NCBI GenBank assembly: GCA_021828185.1
Contig: JAKASI010000001.1
Coordinates: 434,001 to 498,000 of the forward strand
DNA: 64,000 nt
Source of the DNA: an archaeon
Lineage (GTDB): Archaea > Thermoproteota > Nitrososphaeria > Nitrososphaerales > UBA183
Direction of reading: 5' to 3'
The position numbers and the translations under genes are program-made. Of this stretch, positions 16,860 through 25,882 are shown one piece after another. The notes under the pieces were generated by a model. That model had not been told where the DNA came from, ran no database searches, and was given only the letters and a program-made list of their open reading frames with translations. Numbering within the stretch: the first letter of the stretch is position 1; every line of letters starts with the position of its first letter.

Positions 16860-18217
16860 CAGAGAGCGACGACAACCGAAGGCCAAGGGGCCAGGCCGAA
16901 GGGTGGGTTGCCGACAGGGTCCGCAGGACGATCCTTCCGAGCTACAGACTCCTCTTCCCCCGCAACAGGACGAACCCGATGACGTACCTGGGGCTGTTGA
17001 CATTCGTCTCGTTCATCGTCCTGGCCCTCTCAGGCGTCGGGTTGATGCTATATTACTCACCAGACTTCACCAACAGCTACAGCAGTGTGTCGCAGATCAG
17101 CTCCCAGGTCCCGTTCGGGCTGGACCTCAGGGACATCCACTACTACGCGTCGGACTTGATGGTGCTCCTGGCGCTGGCTCACTTCTTCTATCTCTACTTC
17201 GCGGGCAGGTACCGCTTCCACAACGAGGTCCTCTGGGTCACCGGAGTCATCTTCGGTTTCCTGACGGTGATCGACGCATACACAGGGTACGTCCTGGTCA
17301 TGAACGAACGCGCCATGTTTGCCGCCAACATCGGCCTTGGGCTTCTCAACAGCATCTCGCCGAGCCTTCAGGTCCTGTTGGCGGGGAACAGCTACGCGGA
17401 CTTGGTGCTCAGGGTGTACACGCTCCACATAATGGTGATTCCGCTCATCATGGGTCTTCTGGTGCTCGTCCACTTCCCGCGCGTACTCACGATCGACCTC
17501 CCGGTGATTTCCTGGGTGACGGGGGCGACCGTGATAGTTGCCGGCCTATTCCCGGTCCCTCTCGGACAGCAATTCGTCCCGAACGCGGCAGCACCGATAA
17601 CGGTCCCCGAGTGGTATCTCAGCGGCATCTATGCCTTCCTGAGGACCGGCCTCCCAGTCTTCGTGGCCGGGGTCTTCCTCCCTTTCCTCCTACTGTTCCT
17701 CTTCACACTCATCCCGTTCTACGACAGGATGAAGACAAGGAGCTCTGTCCTCCGGAAGCTCATCATAGCCTTCGGGGTTGCAGTGGTCGCCCAGGCAGTC
17801 CTGGTGGCCATCTGGGGGGTCAGCAGTGCCGACCTGGGTTCCGCCCTGGCCAGCCAGGCTGAAGTGGTGATAGACCCTGCCACATTCTGGGGGGCGTTCC
17901 TGCTTGTGGGCTCGGCCAGCATGCTGGCCACCTGGTTCCTCTTCCCGAAGCGGATTATCCCAGCATGGACCACGCGAATAGGGACGGGCGGGCCGTACAG
18001 CATGGGCAGTTCAGCCTGGGTCATCGCCTGCCTGGCTGGCGCACAGATTGTCCTTCTCGCTCTGGCCGTGTTCGAGCACTCTGCCAACCCCGGGCTCTCG
18101 CTGGTAGGCGTCGGAGTTGCGACAGTCCTCTTCGGACTGGTCTTGAGGGTCTACTTGGATTCAACCAACGGCAAGAGTGGGAAGCAAGTTGCAGCTCGGG
18201 AGATTCAACAGATGTAG
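16856..18217 (+). CDS. Cytochrome b (b6/bc1 type)
   Basis: 453 residues with about 11-12 helices. Four heme-b histidines are in place: H95-x13-H109 and H191-x14-H206; the x14 spacing of the second pair is that of b6-type cytochromes. The Qo-site PEWY motif is at 251-254. N- and C-terminal domains are joined in one chain, followed by extra helices. With the Rieske protein it forms a quinol-oxidising complex; no cytochrome c gene is seen nearby, so the downstream acceptor is unknown. Confidence 0.94.
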   Translation: MTESDDNRRPRGQAEGWVADRVRRTILPSYRLLFPRNRTNPMTYLGLLTFVSFIVLALSGVGLMLYYSPDFTNSYSSVSQISSQVPFGLDLRDIHYYASDLMVLLALAHFFYLYFAGRYRFHNEVLWVTGVIFGFLTVIDAYTGYVLVMNERAMFAANIGLGLLNSISPSLQVLLAGNSYADLVLRVYTLHIMVIPLIMGLLVLVHFPRVLTIDLPVISWVTGATVIVAGLFPVPLGQQFVPNAAAPITVPEWYLSGIYAFLRTGLPVFVAGVFLPFLLLFLFTLIPFYDRMKTRSSVLRKLIIAFGVAVVAQAVLVAIWGVSSADLGSALASQAEVVIDPATFWGAFLLVGSASMLATWFLFPKRIIPAWTTRIGTGGPYSMGSSAWVIACLAGAQIVLLALAVFEHSANPGLSLVGVGVATVLFGLVLRVYLDSTNGKSGKQVAAREIQQM

Positions 18218-18289
18218 AACCGCGTCGACTCGGCTGCCGAGGAGGCACGAAGGACTCGGGGGCAAGGAGTCGGCAGAGGACATCGAACC

Positions 18290-18889
18290 TTGAAGAACAC
18301 TCCCACGGCGGGCGGCCCCTGCTGGTTCAGGGGAAGAGAGGTCCCCTGCGAACTGAGCAGGCTGATGGGGAGCCTGTCCATTCCGAAGTCCGTCGTAGAC
18401 CGCAGCACCTCGATTTGCTGCGAGGTCGTCAACAAGAAGTTGATCCGGAAGCGGCCTCTCACCGTAATCGCAGCGTCTTGTTCGTATGCGGCCTGCAGGG
18501 AGGGCGGCTCTCCTGTGACTCTGAGAGAACTTGCAGCAGCAATCCACGCAAACCCTGAAGATGTGGGCCGATGCTACGTTTCGGTCAGAGATAAGCTCCA
18601 CCTGGCCCCTCCGTCCCCCGACGTCACGGCCTATACGATAAAAGTCGCCTCCAGGGTCCAGGCGTCTGAAGAGGCGACAAGGCTCTCGCTCGACGTCGAG
18701 AGGAGGGCCGCGGCGGAAGGCCTCGGAGTCAGGAATCCCATGACGCTGGCTGCTGCGGCCGTTTATCTGTCATGCCTCACAACGGGCGAAAACGTTCCCC
18801 AGTCCGACGTGGCCGAAGCCGCCGGGGTCGGTGTCATCAGCGTGCGGGAGTGCGTCAAGTTGATGCGCCGCTTCTTCAGCTCTCCCTAG
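18290..18889 (+). CDS. TFB-like transcription factor lacking the zinc ribbon (copy 1)
   Basis: 199 residues forming two cyclin-like repeats of TFIIB/TFB: IAASCSYAACREGGSPVTLRE in the first and NPMTLAAAAVYLSCLTTGE in the second. TFB bridges TBP-bound promoters to RNA polymerase, but the N-terminal zinc ribbon that recruits polymerase is absent; instead there is a short Cys pair (PCWFRGREVPCEL). The start is TTG 18290. It follows cytochrome b by 72 bp on the same strand. It may act as a modulator or gene-specific factor; that is inference. Confidence 0.85.
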   Translation: MKNTPTAGGPCWFRGREVPCELSRLMGSLSIPKSVVDRSTSICCEVVNKKLIRKRPLTVIAASCSYAACREGGSPVTLRELAAAIHANPEDVGRCYVSVRDKLHLAPPSPDVTAYTIKVASRVQASEEATRLSLDVERRAAAEGLGVRNPMTLAAAAVYLSCLTTGENVPQSDVAEAAGVGVISVRECVKLMRRFFSSP

Positions 18890-19185
18890 GGAAGCAAGCT
18901 GCTGCATCATCCGCTGCCACTCTGACCTCAGCCTCCGGCTAAATAGGTATCCGTACAAGTGAGTGAAGGTTAGTACTCGTCCTTAAGTCGAACCCATCGC
19001 CGTTCCACGCATCGGCGTTAAAGCTGAATGCGCTCCAGATACCGCCTGAGAGAAGAGGCCCCGGTCCCGGGCACGGGGCCACAGGGGGTCATCTTCAGCC
19101 GCGGGTCAGCGAGACCCGCACTGCTGTCCCCTGCCGGTTCAGGGGAGGCAACGTCCCGTGCGAACTGAACAGAATCGCCGCCGAA
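18890..19185. other. Gap between two TFB-like genes, with possible upstream start of copy 2
   Basis: Several TATA-like stretches occur (CTAAATAG at 18938-18945, CCTTAAGT near 18980, GTTAAAG at 19016-19022). The frame of the next gene is open from about 19015 onward and encodes a segment (PCRFRGGNVPCEL, 19129-19167) homologous to the N terminus of copy 1, but no ATG, GTG or TTG precedes it in frame. Confidence 0.45.
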
Positions 19186-19794
19186 GTGGGGCTCCCAGAA
19201 GAAGTGAAGGCACTGGCCATGCCGCTCTGCCGCGCCATCGTCGAACGGAAGCTCGCGAGAGGGAGACAGATTGGAACTGTCGCAGGGTCATCCATCTACG
19301 CCGCCTGCAGAGAGAGCCGGGTCCCCATCACGCTGAAGGAGCTTGCGGACGCTAGCCACAGTACGCCCAGGGAGCTGGGACGGGTCTACATGCTGATTCT
19401 CGACAGGATGGAGATCAAGCCCCCCAGTCCGAACGGCAGCTCCTACATCGCGAAGGTGGCCACGAAGATACATGCCTCCGAGGAGGTCAGGGCACTCTCG
19501 CAGGAGGTCGAAACCAGAGCGGTCCAGGGTGGGCTGGGAGGGAGGAGCCCGATGTCACTGGCGGCTGCTGCGCTGTACACTGCTTCACTGTCAAAGGGGG
19601 AACGCGTGACGCAGGCAGATCTCGCCGAGGCGGCGGGGGTGAGCGTCATCAGCCTGAGAGAAACCGCGAAATGGATGCGATCGCTCATGGGGCTCCGGAA
19701 ACAGGGCCTCTCGGAGCCCATTCGGTTTGCGACTTTCTTGACTTCGCTCCTCAGCGTCGTGGCTGCCCTCTCCCTTGGGGTCTGCTTCACCTAG
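19186..19794 (+). CDS. TFB-like factor lacking the zinc ribbon (copy 2), with C-terminal hydrophobic helix
   Basis: 202 residues from GTG 19186; homology to copy 1 extends about 20 residues further upstream in frame. Two cyclin repeats are visible (GSSIYAACRESRVPITLKEL; MSLAAAALYTASLSKGERV). After the core, residues about 180-201 form a hydrophobic stretch (FLTSLLSVVAALSLGVCF) that could be a membrane anchor, which would be exceptional for a TFB. No zinc ribbon is encoded upstream. Its neighbour on the 5' side is copy 1; a third copy is at 26.7 kb. Confidence 0.82.
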   Translation: MGLPEEVKALAMPLCRAIVERKLARGRQIGTVAGSSIYAACRESRVPITLKELADASHSTPRELGRVYMLILDRMEIKPPSPNGSSYIAKVATKIHASEEVRALSQEVETRAVQGGLGGRSPMSLAAAALYTASLSKGERVTQADLAEAAGVSVISLRETAKWMRSLMGLRKQGLSEPIRFATFLTSLLSVVAALSLGVCFT

Positions 19795-19854
19795 CTCCAG
19801 CGGGGAGCGAAGGAACGACCTGTCCTGAGTAGCCGTTGACTGAGAGTTGTGAGG

Positions 19855-20538
19855 CTATCCCTGCGACCTTCCGCAGGAGCTGCAGAACTTGGAATTCTCC
19901 CCCAGACTCGCCCCGCAGTACCGGCATACGGGGGGGCTCGCCGCTGATCCCGGCCGCGGTCCAGTTGCCTCAGAGGCCCCGTCCCTTCTCTGCAGTTCTT
20001 CGTTCTTCCTCCCCCCTGTCTTCGCTCCGATCAGAGCAAGGACGACCCCGACGAGGACAATCACGGCAGGGGCCGTCGAGGCGGTCGAATCTGGGGCGCC
20101 TTGAAGCGAAGAGTGCACGAGGACGTCAGTGGAGGAGGTGATCGACGTCGAGTCAAAGACGAGATAGTATGTCTGATTCCTGCTTGCGCCGGAGAAGCTG
20201 AATGTGTAGTTCTTGACATTGAAGGCGTACTGCGGGTACACCTGGCTTGTCGCCGTCTGGGCCCTTGACCAGATCGAGAAGTTCCCTGCGTTCATCAGGA
20301 AGAAGTCAACGGGCTGGGGCCCGGCCGCTATCGTCACCGCAAGCTGGTCGTTGGGCGCCAGCGGGTATGTCAGATAGGAGTAGTTCCCCGGCGCGACCTT
20401 TACCAAGTACAATGACTGCGTCGGACCTGGAGCGAGCCCCACCCCAGTCTCCAACTGGCCGTAAGCCGTCGGCATGAGGACGAACAGCGCACCTATGACC
20501 GCGATGAAGATGCCAGGCACCAGTATCTTGAGTCTCAT
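19855..20538 (-). CDS. Exported protein with transmembrane helix and cytoplasmic zinc ribbon
   Basis: 227 residues. An N-terminal signal helix (about 5-24) leads into a beta-rich outer domain with many N-x-S/T sites, then a membrane helix (about 155-174), then a charged linker and a CxxC-x10-CxxC zinc ribbon (CRYCGASLGENSKFCSSCG) at the inner C-terminal end. The same ribbon type ends TatC and the PRC-barrel protein in this window. Function unknown; the layout suggests an outside sensor or binding domain coupled to an inner ribbon. Confidence 0.7.
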   Translation of the reverse strand: MRLKILVPGIFIAVIGALFVLMPTAYGQLETGVGLAPGPTQSLYLVKVAPGNYSYLTYPLAPNDQLAVTIAAGPQPVDFFLMNAGNFSIWSRAQTATSQVYPQYAFNVKNYTFSFSGASRNQTYYLVFDSTSITSSTDVLVHSSLQGAPDSTASTAPAVIVLVGVVLALIGAKTGGRKNEELQRRDGASEATGPRPGSAASPPVCRYCGASLGENSKFCSSCGRSQG

Positions 20539-20768
20539 TTGCCTTCACTGCTCCCCCCCGACCCTGTCGCCTTCAAACTGCCTTGGCAGCCAATCGGCTC
20601 CGCTGGCGGCATCGGACGATCTCCTTCTATTATGCATTCACCGTCCAGGGCGGTGTTCACCTCTTAAAACACTGCGACGTTTCTCACGAACGGTAATATG
20701 CTTAGCTCTTGGGCTTCGGAGAGACAGTCGGAGATGCCCAGCGATTGTGCCAGCGTTGGCTACCGCCG
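20539..20768. other. Intergenic region downstream of the Qmo-like operon
   Basis: 230 bp between two minus-strand genes. It holds a TATA-like TCTTAAAAC (20663-20671) on the plus strand and no plausible gene. The minus strand should carry the promoter of the exported zinc-ribbon protein, but no clear box was identified. Confidence 0.3.
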
Positions 20769-21911
20769 CTAGATCCTTCCATAGGCTCTGCTCATCCAGA
20801 TGGCAACCGGCCTGTATATCACATGCGCGAACTTCGTGAAGGGTGCCATCACTAGCAGCTCGAAGACTGCGATCAGGTGGGCTGCCAGAGCGTAGTCAAT
20901 CAAGGTCCCCGAAGTCCCGTAGCTGGAGGCCTCCAGCACGAAGCCGCTCAATCCGGTAAGGAAGAGCAGCGCGAGGAAGACCCAGTCGGTGAATTGGGTG
21001 CGCCGGGTCGAAATCTCGCTCTTTCTGAGCCTCTTGACCATCATCGCCAGAGTCCCATAGGTGAGCAGGACTCCGCTGACGGTTCCAAGCAGGCGGACCG
21101 GTTCATAAAGTGGGACGACGGCGCCGTTGGTCGGTACCACAATGTACCTCAGGGTCGTGCTAAGCAGGAGCCCCACGAACCCCCAGAAGATCATCATGTG
21201 GGTGATCCACCTCCCTGTCACCCTATCCTTAGTAGTCTTCTCTGAGGGGCACTCCTCCGACCTGGACTGGAGCAGCGACTCCTTGAACACCGTCGGGACC
21301 AGCTGCCTCAGCCACGTCCCCAGAGGGGGGGCCTTCTGGCCGTCTCCCTCCAGTCCCTCGGACACCCGCCTGTACATCCTAACCACCCCGGCCAGCGCAG
21401 CCAGCCCAATCGCAGCGCCGACAGCGATGCCTGCGTAGTGAATCCACCCCTCGGGGACGAAACTGAACATGTTCGTTGCGCCTGTCCCGGTCGGGATTGG
21501 GAGCGCAGCGAAGATCCCGATCGGCAAGAGCGCAGCCACCGCCATGAAGAGGAGGACAAACGCCCTAGACGTGAACATCAGCTCCGAAATCTTGGTCGGG
21601 GTGTACTTTGAAACCGCGAACCTCCTCGCCGCCATCATGAACTCCGAAGGCTCCGCCTGCCTCGGGCAGGTCTTCGTGCACTCTCCGCAGTAGTCGCAGA
21701 GCCACATGTCCGGTGTCCCAAGCAGCTTCCCTTCGAGCCCCTGCTGGGCATATGTGATCATCCTCCGAGGGAACGCGGTCTTCCCCACGGAAAGGGGACA
21801 CAGGGCCGTACAGTTCCCGCAGTCGAAGCAGGCGTCGACTTCGAACGCCCCGAACTTTTTCAGCCTCTTGACCAGTGTCGGGTCGGACCGGAGTGCCTGG
21901 GCTTGTGCCAA
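20769..21911 (-). CDS. QmoC-like protein: HdrC ferredoxin domain fused to a heme-b type membrane domain
   Basis: About 380 residues. The N-terminal HdrC domain has two 4Fe-4S motifs (CFDCGNCTALCP and CDYCGECTKTCP); six hydrophobic helices follow, with His residues in WITHMMIFWGF and LAAHLIAVF placed like the heme ligands of HdrE/QmoC. QmoC-type subunits exchange electrons with menaquinone. TTG 21911, directly after the upstream gene's stop and behind a purine-rich stretch, is preferred over ATG 21953, which would overlap it. Last gene of the operon. Confidence 0.85.
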   Translation of the reverse strand: MAQAQALRSDPTLVKRLKKFGAFEVDACFDCGNCTALCPLSVGKTAFPRRMITYAQQGLEGKLLGTPDMWLCDYCGECTKTCPRQAEPSEFMMAARRFAVSKYTPTKISELMFTSRAFVLLFMAVAALLPIGIFAALPIPTGTGATNMFSFVPEGWIHYAGIAVGAAIGLAALAGVVRMYRRVSEGLEGDGQKAPPLGTWLRQLVPTVFKESLLQSRSEECPSEKTTKDRVTGRWITHMMIFWGFVGLLLSTTLRYIVVPTNGAVVPLYEPVRLLGTVSGVLLTYGTLAMMVKRLRKSEISTRRTQFTDWVFLALLFLTGLSGFVLEASSYGTSGTLIDYALAAHLIAVFELLVMAPFTKFAHVIYRPVAIWMSRAYGRI

Positions 21912-21912
21912 G

Positions 21913-22203
21913 CTACTTCTTCTTCTCCTTGAGGGCGTACCGATAGTAAGCATCCTCCGTCTTGCCGGCTGGGCCCACCAGGCCGTACTTGTAGTAAGTC
22001 ATGAGGTACCACAGGACCATCCTCTTGTTCAGCCCGGTGTCCCTCGCCACTTCGGGGACCGTCTTCGGCCCCCCGGCGAGAGACTTCGTGATCTTCCCCC
22101 TTATGTCGAGCTGCTCGCGCCTGAGGTCAAGGAGCTTCTGTGGCGCCTTGGCTCCGGTCTTCTCCCTGTAGGCTGTGATAGTGAACTTCTTCCTCTCTAC
22201 CAC
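21913..22203 (-). CDS. Small winged-helix protein within the Hdr/Qmo-like operon
   Basis: 96 residues, very basic. The segment GGPKTVPEVARDTGLNKRMVLWYLMTYYK has helix-turn-helix character followed by a short wing (VGPAGKTEDAYYRY). It lies between the qmoB-like and qmoC-like genes, 2-7 bp from each. It could be a regulator of the operon or a structural subunit that reuses a wHTH fold. No catalytic motif is visible. Confidence 0.72.
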   Translation of the reverse strand: MVERKKFTITAYREKTGAKAPQKLLDLRREQLDIRGKITKSLAGGPKTVPEVARDTGLNKRMVLWYLMTYYKYGLVGPAGKTEDAYYRYALKEKKK

Positions 22204-22210
22204 TTCTCTT

Positions 22211-23965
22211 TCACCCCGCCATCGCCTCGATCATCGCCGTCACCTGCGAGTTCTTCAGCCCGCGGAGTTGTATCGCTTCGGTGGGGCAGACCGCGACGCA
22301 CGCCCCGCACCCCTTGCACTTCGCCGTGTTCACCCGGGCCTTCCCTTCCCGCACTTCAATCGCCTCGTAGGGGCACTCCTTCATGCACTCCTGGTGGAGC
22401 CCGCACGCCAGCGTGTCCACCGCCGCCACGAACGGCTCCAGTTCCAGTTCTTTCTTCAGCGCGAACGACGCCGCCTTTGCTGACGCCGCCGATGCAGACG
22501 ACAATGTCTCCCTGATGTCCTTCGGCCCCTGCGAAGTCCCGGCGATGAGCAGCCCCGCTATGTTTGTCTCGACCGGCCTGAGCTTCTGGTGTATCTCGCG
22601 ATAGAACCCGTCGCTCCCAATGGGGAGGGGGATGATGCCATTCAGTCCATCGTTGGCCCGCGGAACCATCCCGGTGACTAGAACGACCAGGTCAACCACC
22701 AGCTCAACTGGCTGGTTCTCCAGGAGGGCGCTCTTCACCGTTACCCCGCACCTCCCGTCCTTCTCGTAGACCGAGGGCGGGTTGTCCTCGTCAAACCTGA
22801 TGAAGATCGACCCCTGGCGCGCTGCCTCCTCGTACATCAGCTCGTTTCGCCCGTAGGTCCTCATGTCCCTATAGAGGTGGTAGGTGGTCATCCCGCCGTA
22901 CTTCTTGCCCAGCACCATCGACTCGTTCACAGCGGCGTTGCAGCAGAACCTCGAGCAGTACCTGTTCACCTTCGGAGCGGGTCTATCCTCTTCTATCGGT
23001 GCCTCCTCCTTCTGCCTGCTCCCTACGCAGTAGATGAAGGCCGCGTCTCGCACCTTCCTTCCGTCGACCTCCAGCGATGTGCCCGTGCTCTTCCTCTGCA
23101 TCGCCTCAAGCTCGGGGAGTGTCACCACCCCCTTGACCACTCCATAGCCGTACTCCCCCTGCCTCGGGACATAGGAGTCGAAACCGGTGGCGACGATGAC
23201 GCTCGCTACCTTGACCGTGATCTCCTCCTCCTTCTCGCGCTGTGAAGCTATCCTGATCTTTGCCTCGAACTGCCCCAGATACCCCTTGTAGGATACAACT
23301 TCGGCGTTGGTAAACACTGTGACGTTCTCCCTCCCCCTCAACTCCCCGACGAGACTCTCTACGATCTGTGGCCCCTCCCTTCCGTAGGGGTACACTTCCC
23401 CCAACTCCGTCACGTGCCCTCCGAGCGCAGAGGACCTTTCGGCCAGGAATACCTGGACCCCCATGTCCGAAAGATCTAGGGCGGCCTTGACACCTGCTAC
23501 CCCCCCGCCTATCACGAGGACCGCCCTGGTCGATTCAATCCTCGGCCTTTCTAGCGGCTCCGCGAGCGAGACATAGGCGACGGCAGCCTTCGCGTGCGCC
23601 AGCGCCTTCTCCGTCGCCCCCTTCCTGTCCCCCTCGTGCGCCCAGGAGGCTTGCTCCCGTATGTTGGCATGGTAGTACATGTACGGGTTCAGCCCGCCGC
23701 GCTTCGCGGTCCCCCTGAACGTGAGCTCATGAAGCTTAGGCGAGCACGCCGCGCAGACGATCCTGTCCAGGTTCTTCGCTTTGATGTCGTCAATCATCTC
23801 GTTCTGCGAAGCGTCCGAGCAGTCGAACATCAGGTCCTTGGCGACCACCACGTTCGGGTCCTCTCCGAGTCTCTTCGCCACCTCTGCGACGTCCACGTAG
23901 TCGGAGATGTTGCCTCCGCAGTGGCAGACGTATACCCCTATCCTCGGCTTCTTCTCTTCAGGCAC
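22211..23965 (-). CDS. HdrA/QmoB-like flavin iron-sulfur subunit
   Basis: 584 residues. N-terminal Cys region GVYVCHCGGNISDYVDV and IVCAACSPKLHE as in HdrA, an FAD Rossmann motif VLVIGGGVAGVKAALDLSDMG near residue 150, a Cys-rich YCSRFCCNAAV insertion typical of HdrA, and two C-terminal 4Fe-4S clusters (CGLHQECMKECP; CKGCGACVAVCP). HdrA/Qmo flavoproteins bifurcate or transfer electrons between sulfur-linked donors and quinone. Its ATG follows the next upstream gene with no gap. No HdrB gene accompanies it. Confidence 0.88.
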   Translation of the reverse strand: MPEEKKPRIGVYVCHCGGNISDYVDVAEVAKRLGEDPNVVVAKDLMFDCSDASQNEMIDDIKAKNLDRIVCAACSPKLHELTFRGTAKRGGLNPYMYYHANIREQASWAHEGDRKGATEKALAHAKAAVAYVSLAEPLERPRIESTRAVLVIGGGVAGVKAALDLSDMGVQVFLAERSSALGGHVTELGEVYPYGREGPQIVESLVGELRGRENVTVFTNAEVVSYKGYLGQFEAKIRIASQREKEEEITVKVASVIVATGFDSYVPRQGEYGYGVVKGVVTLPELEAMQRKSTGTSLEVDGRKVRDAAFIYCVGSRQKEEAPIEEDRPAPKVNRYCSRFCCNAAVNESMVLGKKYGGMTTYHLYRDMRTYGRNELMYEEAARQGSIFIRFDEDNPPSVYEKDGRCGVTVKSALLENQPVELVVDLVVLVTGMVPRANDGLNGIIPLPIGSDGFYREIHQKLRPVETNIAGLLIAGTSQGPKDIRETLSSASAASAKAASFALKKELELEPFVAAVDTLACGLHQECMKECPYEAIEVREGKARVNTAKCKGCGACVAVCPTEAIQLRGLKNSQVTAMIEAMAG

Positions 23966-25294
23966 CTACCCCGCCCCCTCCTTTCTCCGGACTCTGGTCA
24001 GGTATGCCGCGCACTCGGAGGCAGATGCGGCCGCCTCCAGTGCGGAGTCTGGTATGTCTTTTGGACCCGTCGCGCACCCTGCCGCAAACACCCCGTCGAT
24101 GGTCGTCCTCACGGCGCTTTCGTCTTCGTCTGCCAGCTGTATCCAACCGGCTTCGTCCAGCTTGAGTTCCTGGTTCGTGAACGCCCTGGCGATCTCGGGT
24201 CTCGGAAGCAGCCCGACCGCGAGCACCACCATGTCATGCGTCGTCTTCTCCAGGGTCCCCTTCCCCTGTGTGTCCTCGTGATACACTTCAAGGTCTCCAT
24301 TCTCCTTCTGCTCGATCTTGGCTACCTTTCCCCTGACGAAGTTCACCCCCATGGCCTTCGCCTGCTGGTAGAACTCCTCGAACCCCTTCCCGTAGGCCCT
24401 GATGTCCATGTAGTACAGGGTGACGTTCGCGGCTGGAAGAGACCCCAGGATCAGCTGGGCCTGCTTCATCGAGTACATGCAGCACACCTGCGAGCAGCGC
24501 GGGTTCCCCAAGGACCTGTCCCGGGAGCCCGTGCAGAGGGCGTAGGCGATGTTCTGGGGCTCCTTGCCATCCGAGTTCCTCACCAGGGCGTTGTACGGCC
24601 GCGTCGGACCCAGGAGCCTGTCCATCTGCATCGAAGTGACGACGTTTTCATACTCTCCGTAGTGGTATTCGGCCTTCTTCTCCGCAGGGAACAGGTCATA
24701 CCCCACGGCGAGCACCACGGCCCCGACCTTCAGGTGGTGCTCCTTCGGGGTCTGGAGGAAGTCGATAGCTCCTGCCGGGCATGTCCTTTCGCACTGGAGG
24801 CAGTAGATGCAGCTGCTGATGTCTACCACAGCCTTCTTGGGGACGGCGGTGTCGAACGGGATGTAGATTGCCTTCCGGCCCCGCAGTCCGAAGTCGTTCT
24901 CCTTCTCCACGATGATTGGACAGGCTTCCTCGCACTGCCCGCAGCTGGTGCACAGCGAGGCATCAACGTACCTCGGCTGCTCCAGGACTTTGGCTCTGAA
25001 TCTCCCCTCCCCTTCTTTGACGATTTCTTTGACATCCGAATATGGGAGCAGGGTAACATTGGGATGATGAGACGACGTGGACATCTTCGTCCCCGAGATG
25101 CAGCTGGCGCAGTCCAGGGTCGGGAAGACCTTGCTCAGCAGGTACATGTGTCCCCCGATGCTTGGCTCCCTGTCCACAAGGAGAACCCTGAAGCCCATGT
25201 CCCCGAGGCTGACAGCGGCCTCCATTCCACCTATGCCCGCCCCGACGACGAGCACGTCATAGTTCTCTTCCGATAGCTGCTGGACAAGAGCCAT
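23966..25294 (-). CDS. HdrA/QmoA-like flavoprotein
   Basis: 442 residues, shorter than full HdrA and lacking its N-terminal Cys domain, as QmoA does. FAD motif VLVVGAGIGGMEAAVSLGDMG at about 14-34, SIGGHM, two 4Fe-4S motifs (CTSCGQCEEACP near 118 and CIYCLQCERTCP near 162) and the HdrA-specific CSQVCCMYSMKQAQL. A second flavin-binding half ends with FAAGCATGPKDIPDSALEA. Abuts the QmoB-like gene. Confidence 0.88.
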   Translation of the reverse strand: MALVQQLSEENYDVLVVGAGIGGMEAAVSLGDMGFRVLLVDREPSIGGHMYLLSKVFPTLDCASCISGTKMSTSSHHPNVTLLPYSDVKEIVKEGEGRFRAKVLEQPRYVDASLCTSCGQCEEACPIIVEKENDFGLRGRKAIYIPFDTAVPKKAVVDISSCIYCLQCERTCPAGAIDFLQTPKEHHLKVGAVVLAVGYDLFPAEKKAEYHYGEYENVVTSMQMDRLLGPTRPYNALVRNSDGKEPQNIAYALCTGSRDRSLGNPRCSQVCCMYSMKQAQLILGSLPAANVTLYYMDIRAYGKGFEEFYQQAKAMGVNFVRGKVAKIEQKENGDLEVYHEDTQGKGTLEKTTHDMVVLAVGLLPRPEIARAFTNQELKLDEAGWIQLADEDESAVRTTIDGVFAAGCATGPKDIPDSALEAAASASECAAYLTRVRRKEGAG

Positions 25295-25306
25295 CTCTGT
25301 CTCCTC

Positions 25307-25720
25307 CTAGGGTCTCCTCACCGGCCCGAGCTTCCTGGCCGTCTCAGTGATACCCTTCACGCCTCTGGCAAAGGCATCAGAACATACAGAGCAGATTCCA
25401 GCCATCCTGAGCCTCGACTGTTCTATCCCGTTCTCCTTCATCAGTTCGTAGGCCTTCTGGATTCGTTTCGCGGTCCTCTCGGGGCAGTCTCTCAGGTAGG
25501 GGCAGTCCCCGCCGTCGGCAGCCACGAAGACGGCGTCGAACCCACTCTTGAAGGCGTGCAGAATGAACTCCGGCCTTATCATGGACGAGCACGGAAGACG
25601 GATTATGCGCGACGAGACTGGGTAGTCCATGTGCCCCAGTCCGGTGAAGTCGATCCCCGGGTCAGAAATCATGTTTGTCGAAATGACAAGCACCTTGGGG
25701 GCATACTCCTGAGTTTCCAT
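25307..25720 (-). CDS. MvhD-like iron-sulfur electron-transfer protein
   Basis: 137 residues from ATG 25720, preceded by a GGAGAGAGACC stretch; the longer frame to 25768 lacks homology at its start. MvhD features are LPCSSMIRPEFILHAFKSG, a GGDCPYLRDCPE cluster site and GICSVCSDAFA. In QmoB this domain is fused to the C terminus; here it is a separate gene placed before the two HdrA-like genes. It likely passes electrons into the flavin subunits. Confidence 0.85.
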   Translation of the reverse strand: METQEYAPKVLVISTNMISDPGIDFTGLGHMDYPVSSRIIRLPCSSMIRPEFILHAFKSGFDAVFVAADGGDCPYLRDCPERTAKRIQKAYELMKENGIEQSRLRMAGICSVCSDAFARGVKGITETARKLGPVRRP

Positions 25721-25882
25721 GGTCTCTCTCCATTTTGAAGGTCGCTTGGGCCAAGCAAAAGAGTTCAACCGGCCGCCGCCGGCACCATCCGACCTCGGCG
25801 AAGGAAATCGCTACGCAGTCATGCCTGCGGCCATCGGGGCAGGCAGCGGAGCAGCGAAGCCTGGCCTACGACACAGCCTAAT

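Noticed and set aside
23594..25276. 560-codon plus-strand frame
   Set aside because: Antisense to both HdrA-like genes, which carry complete flavin and Fe-S motifs.
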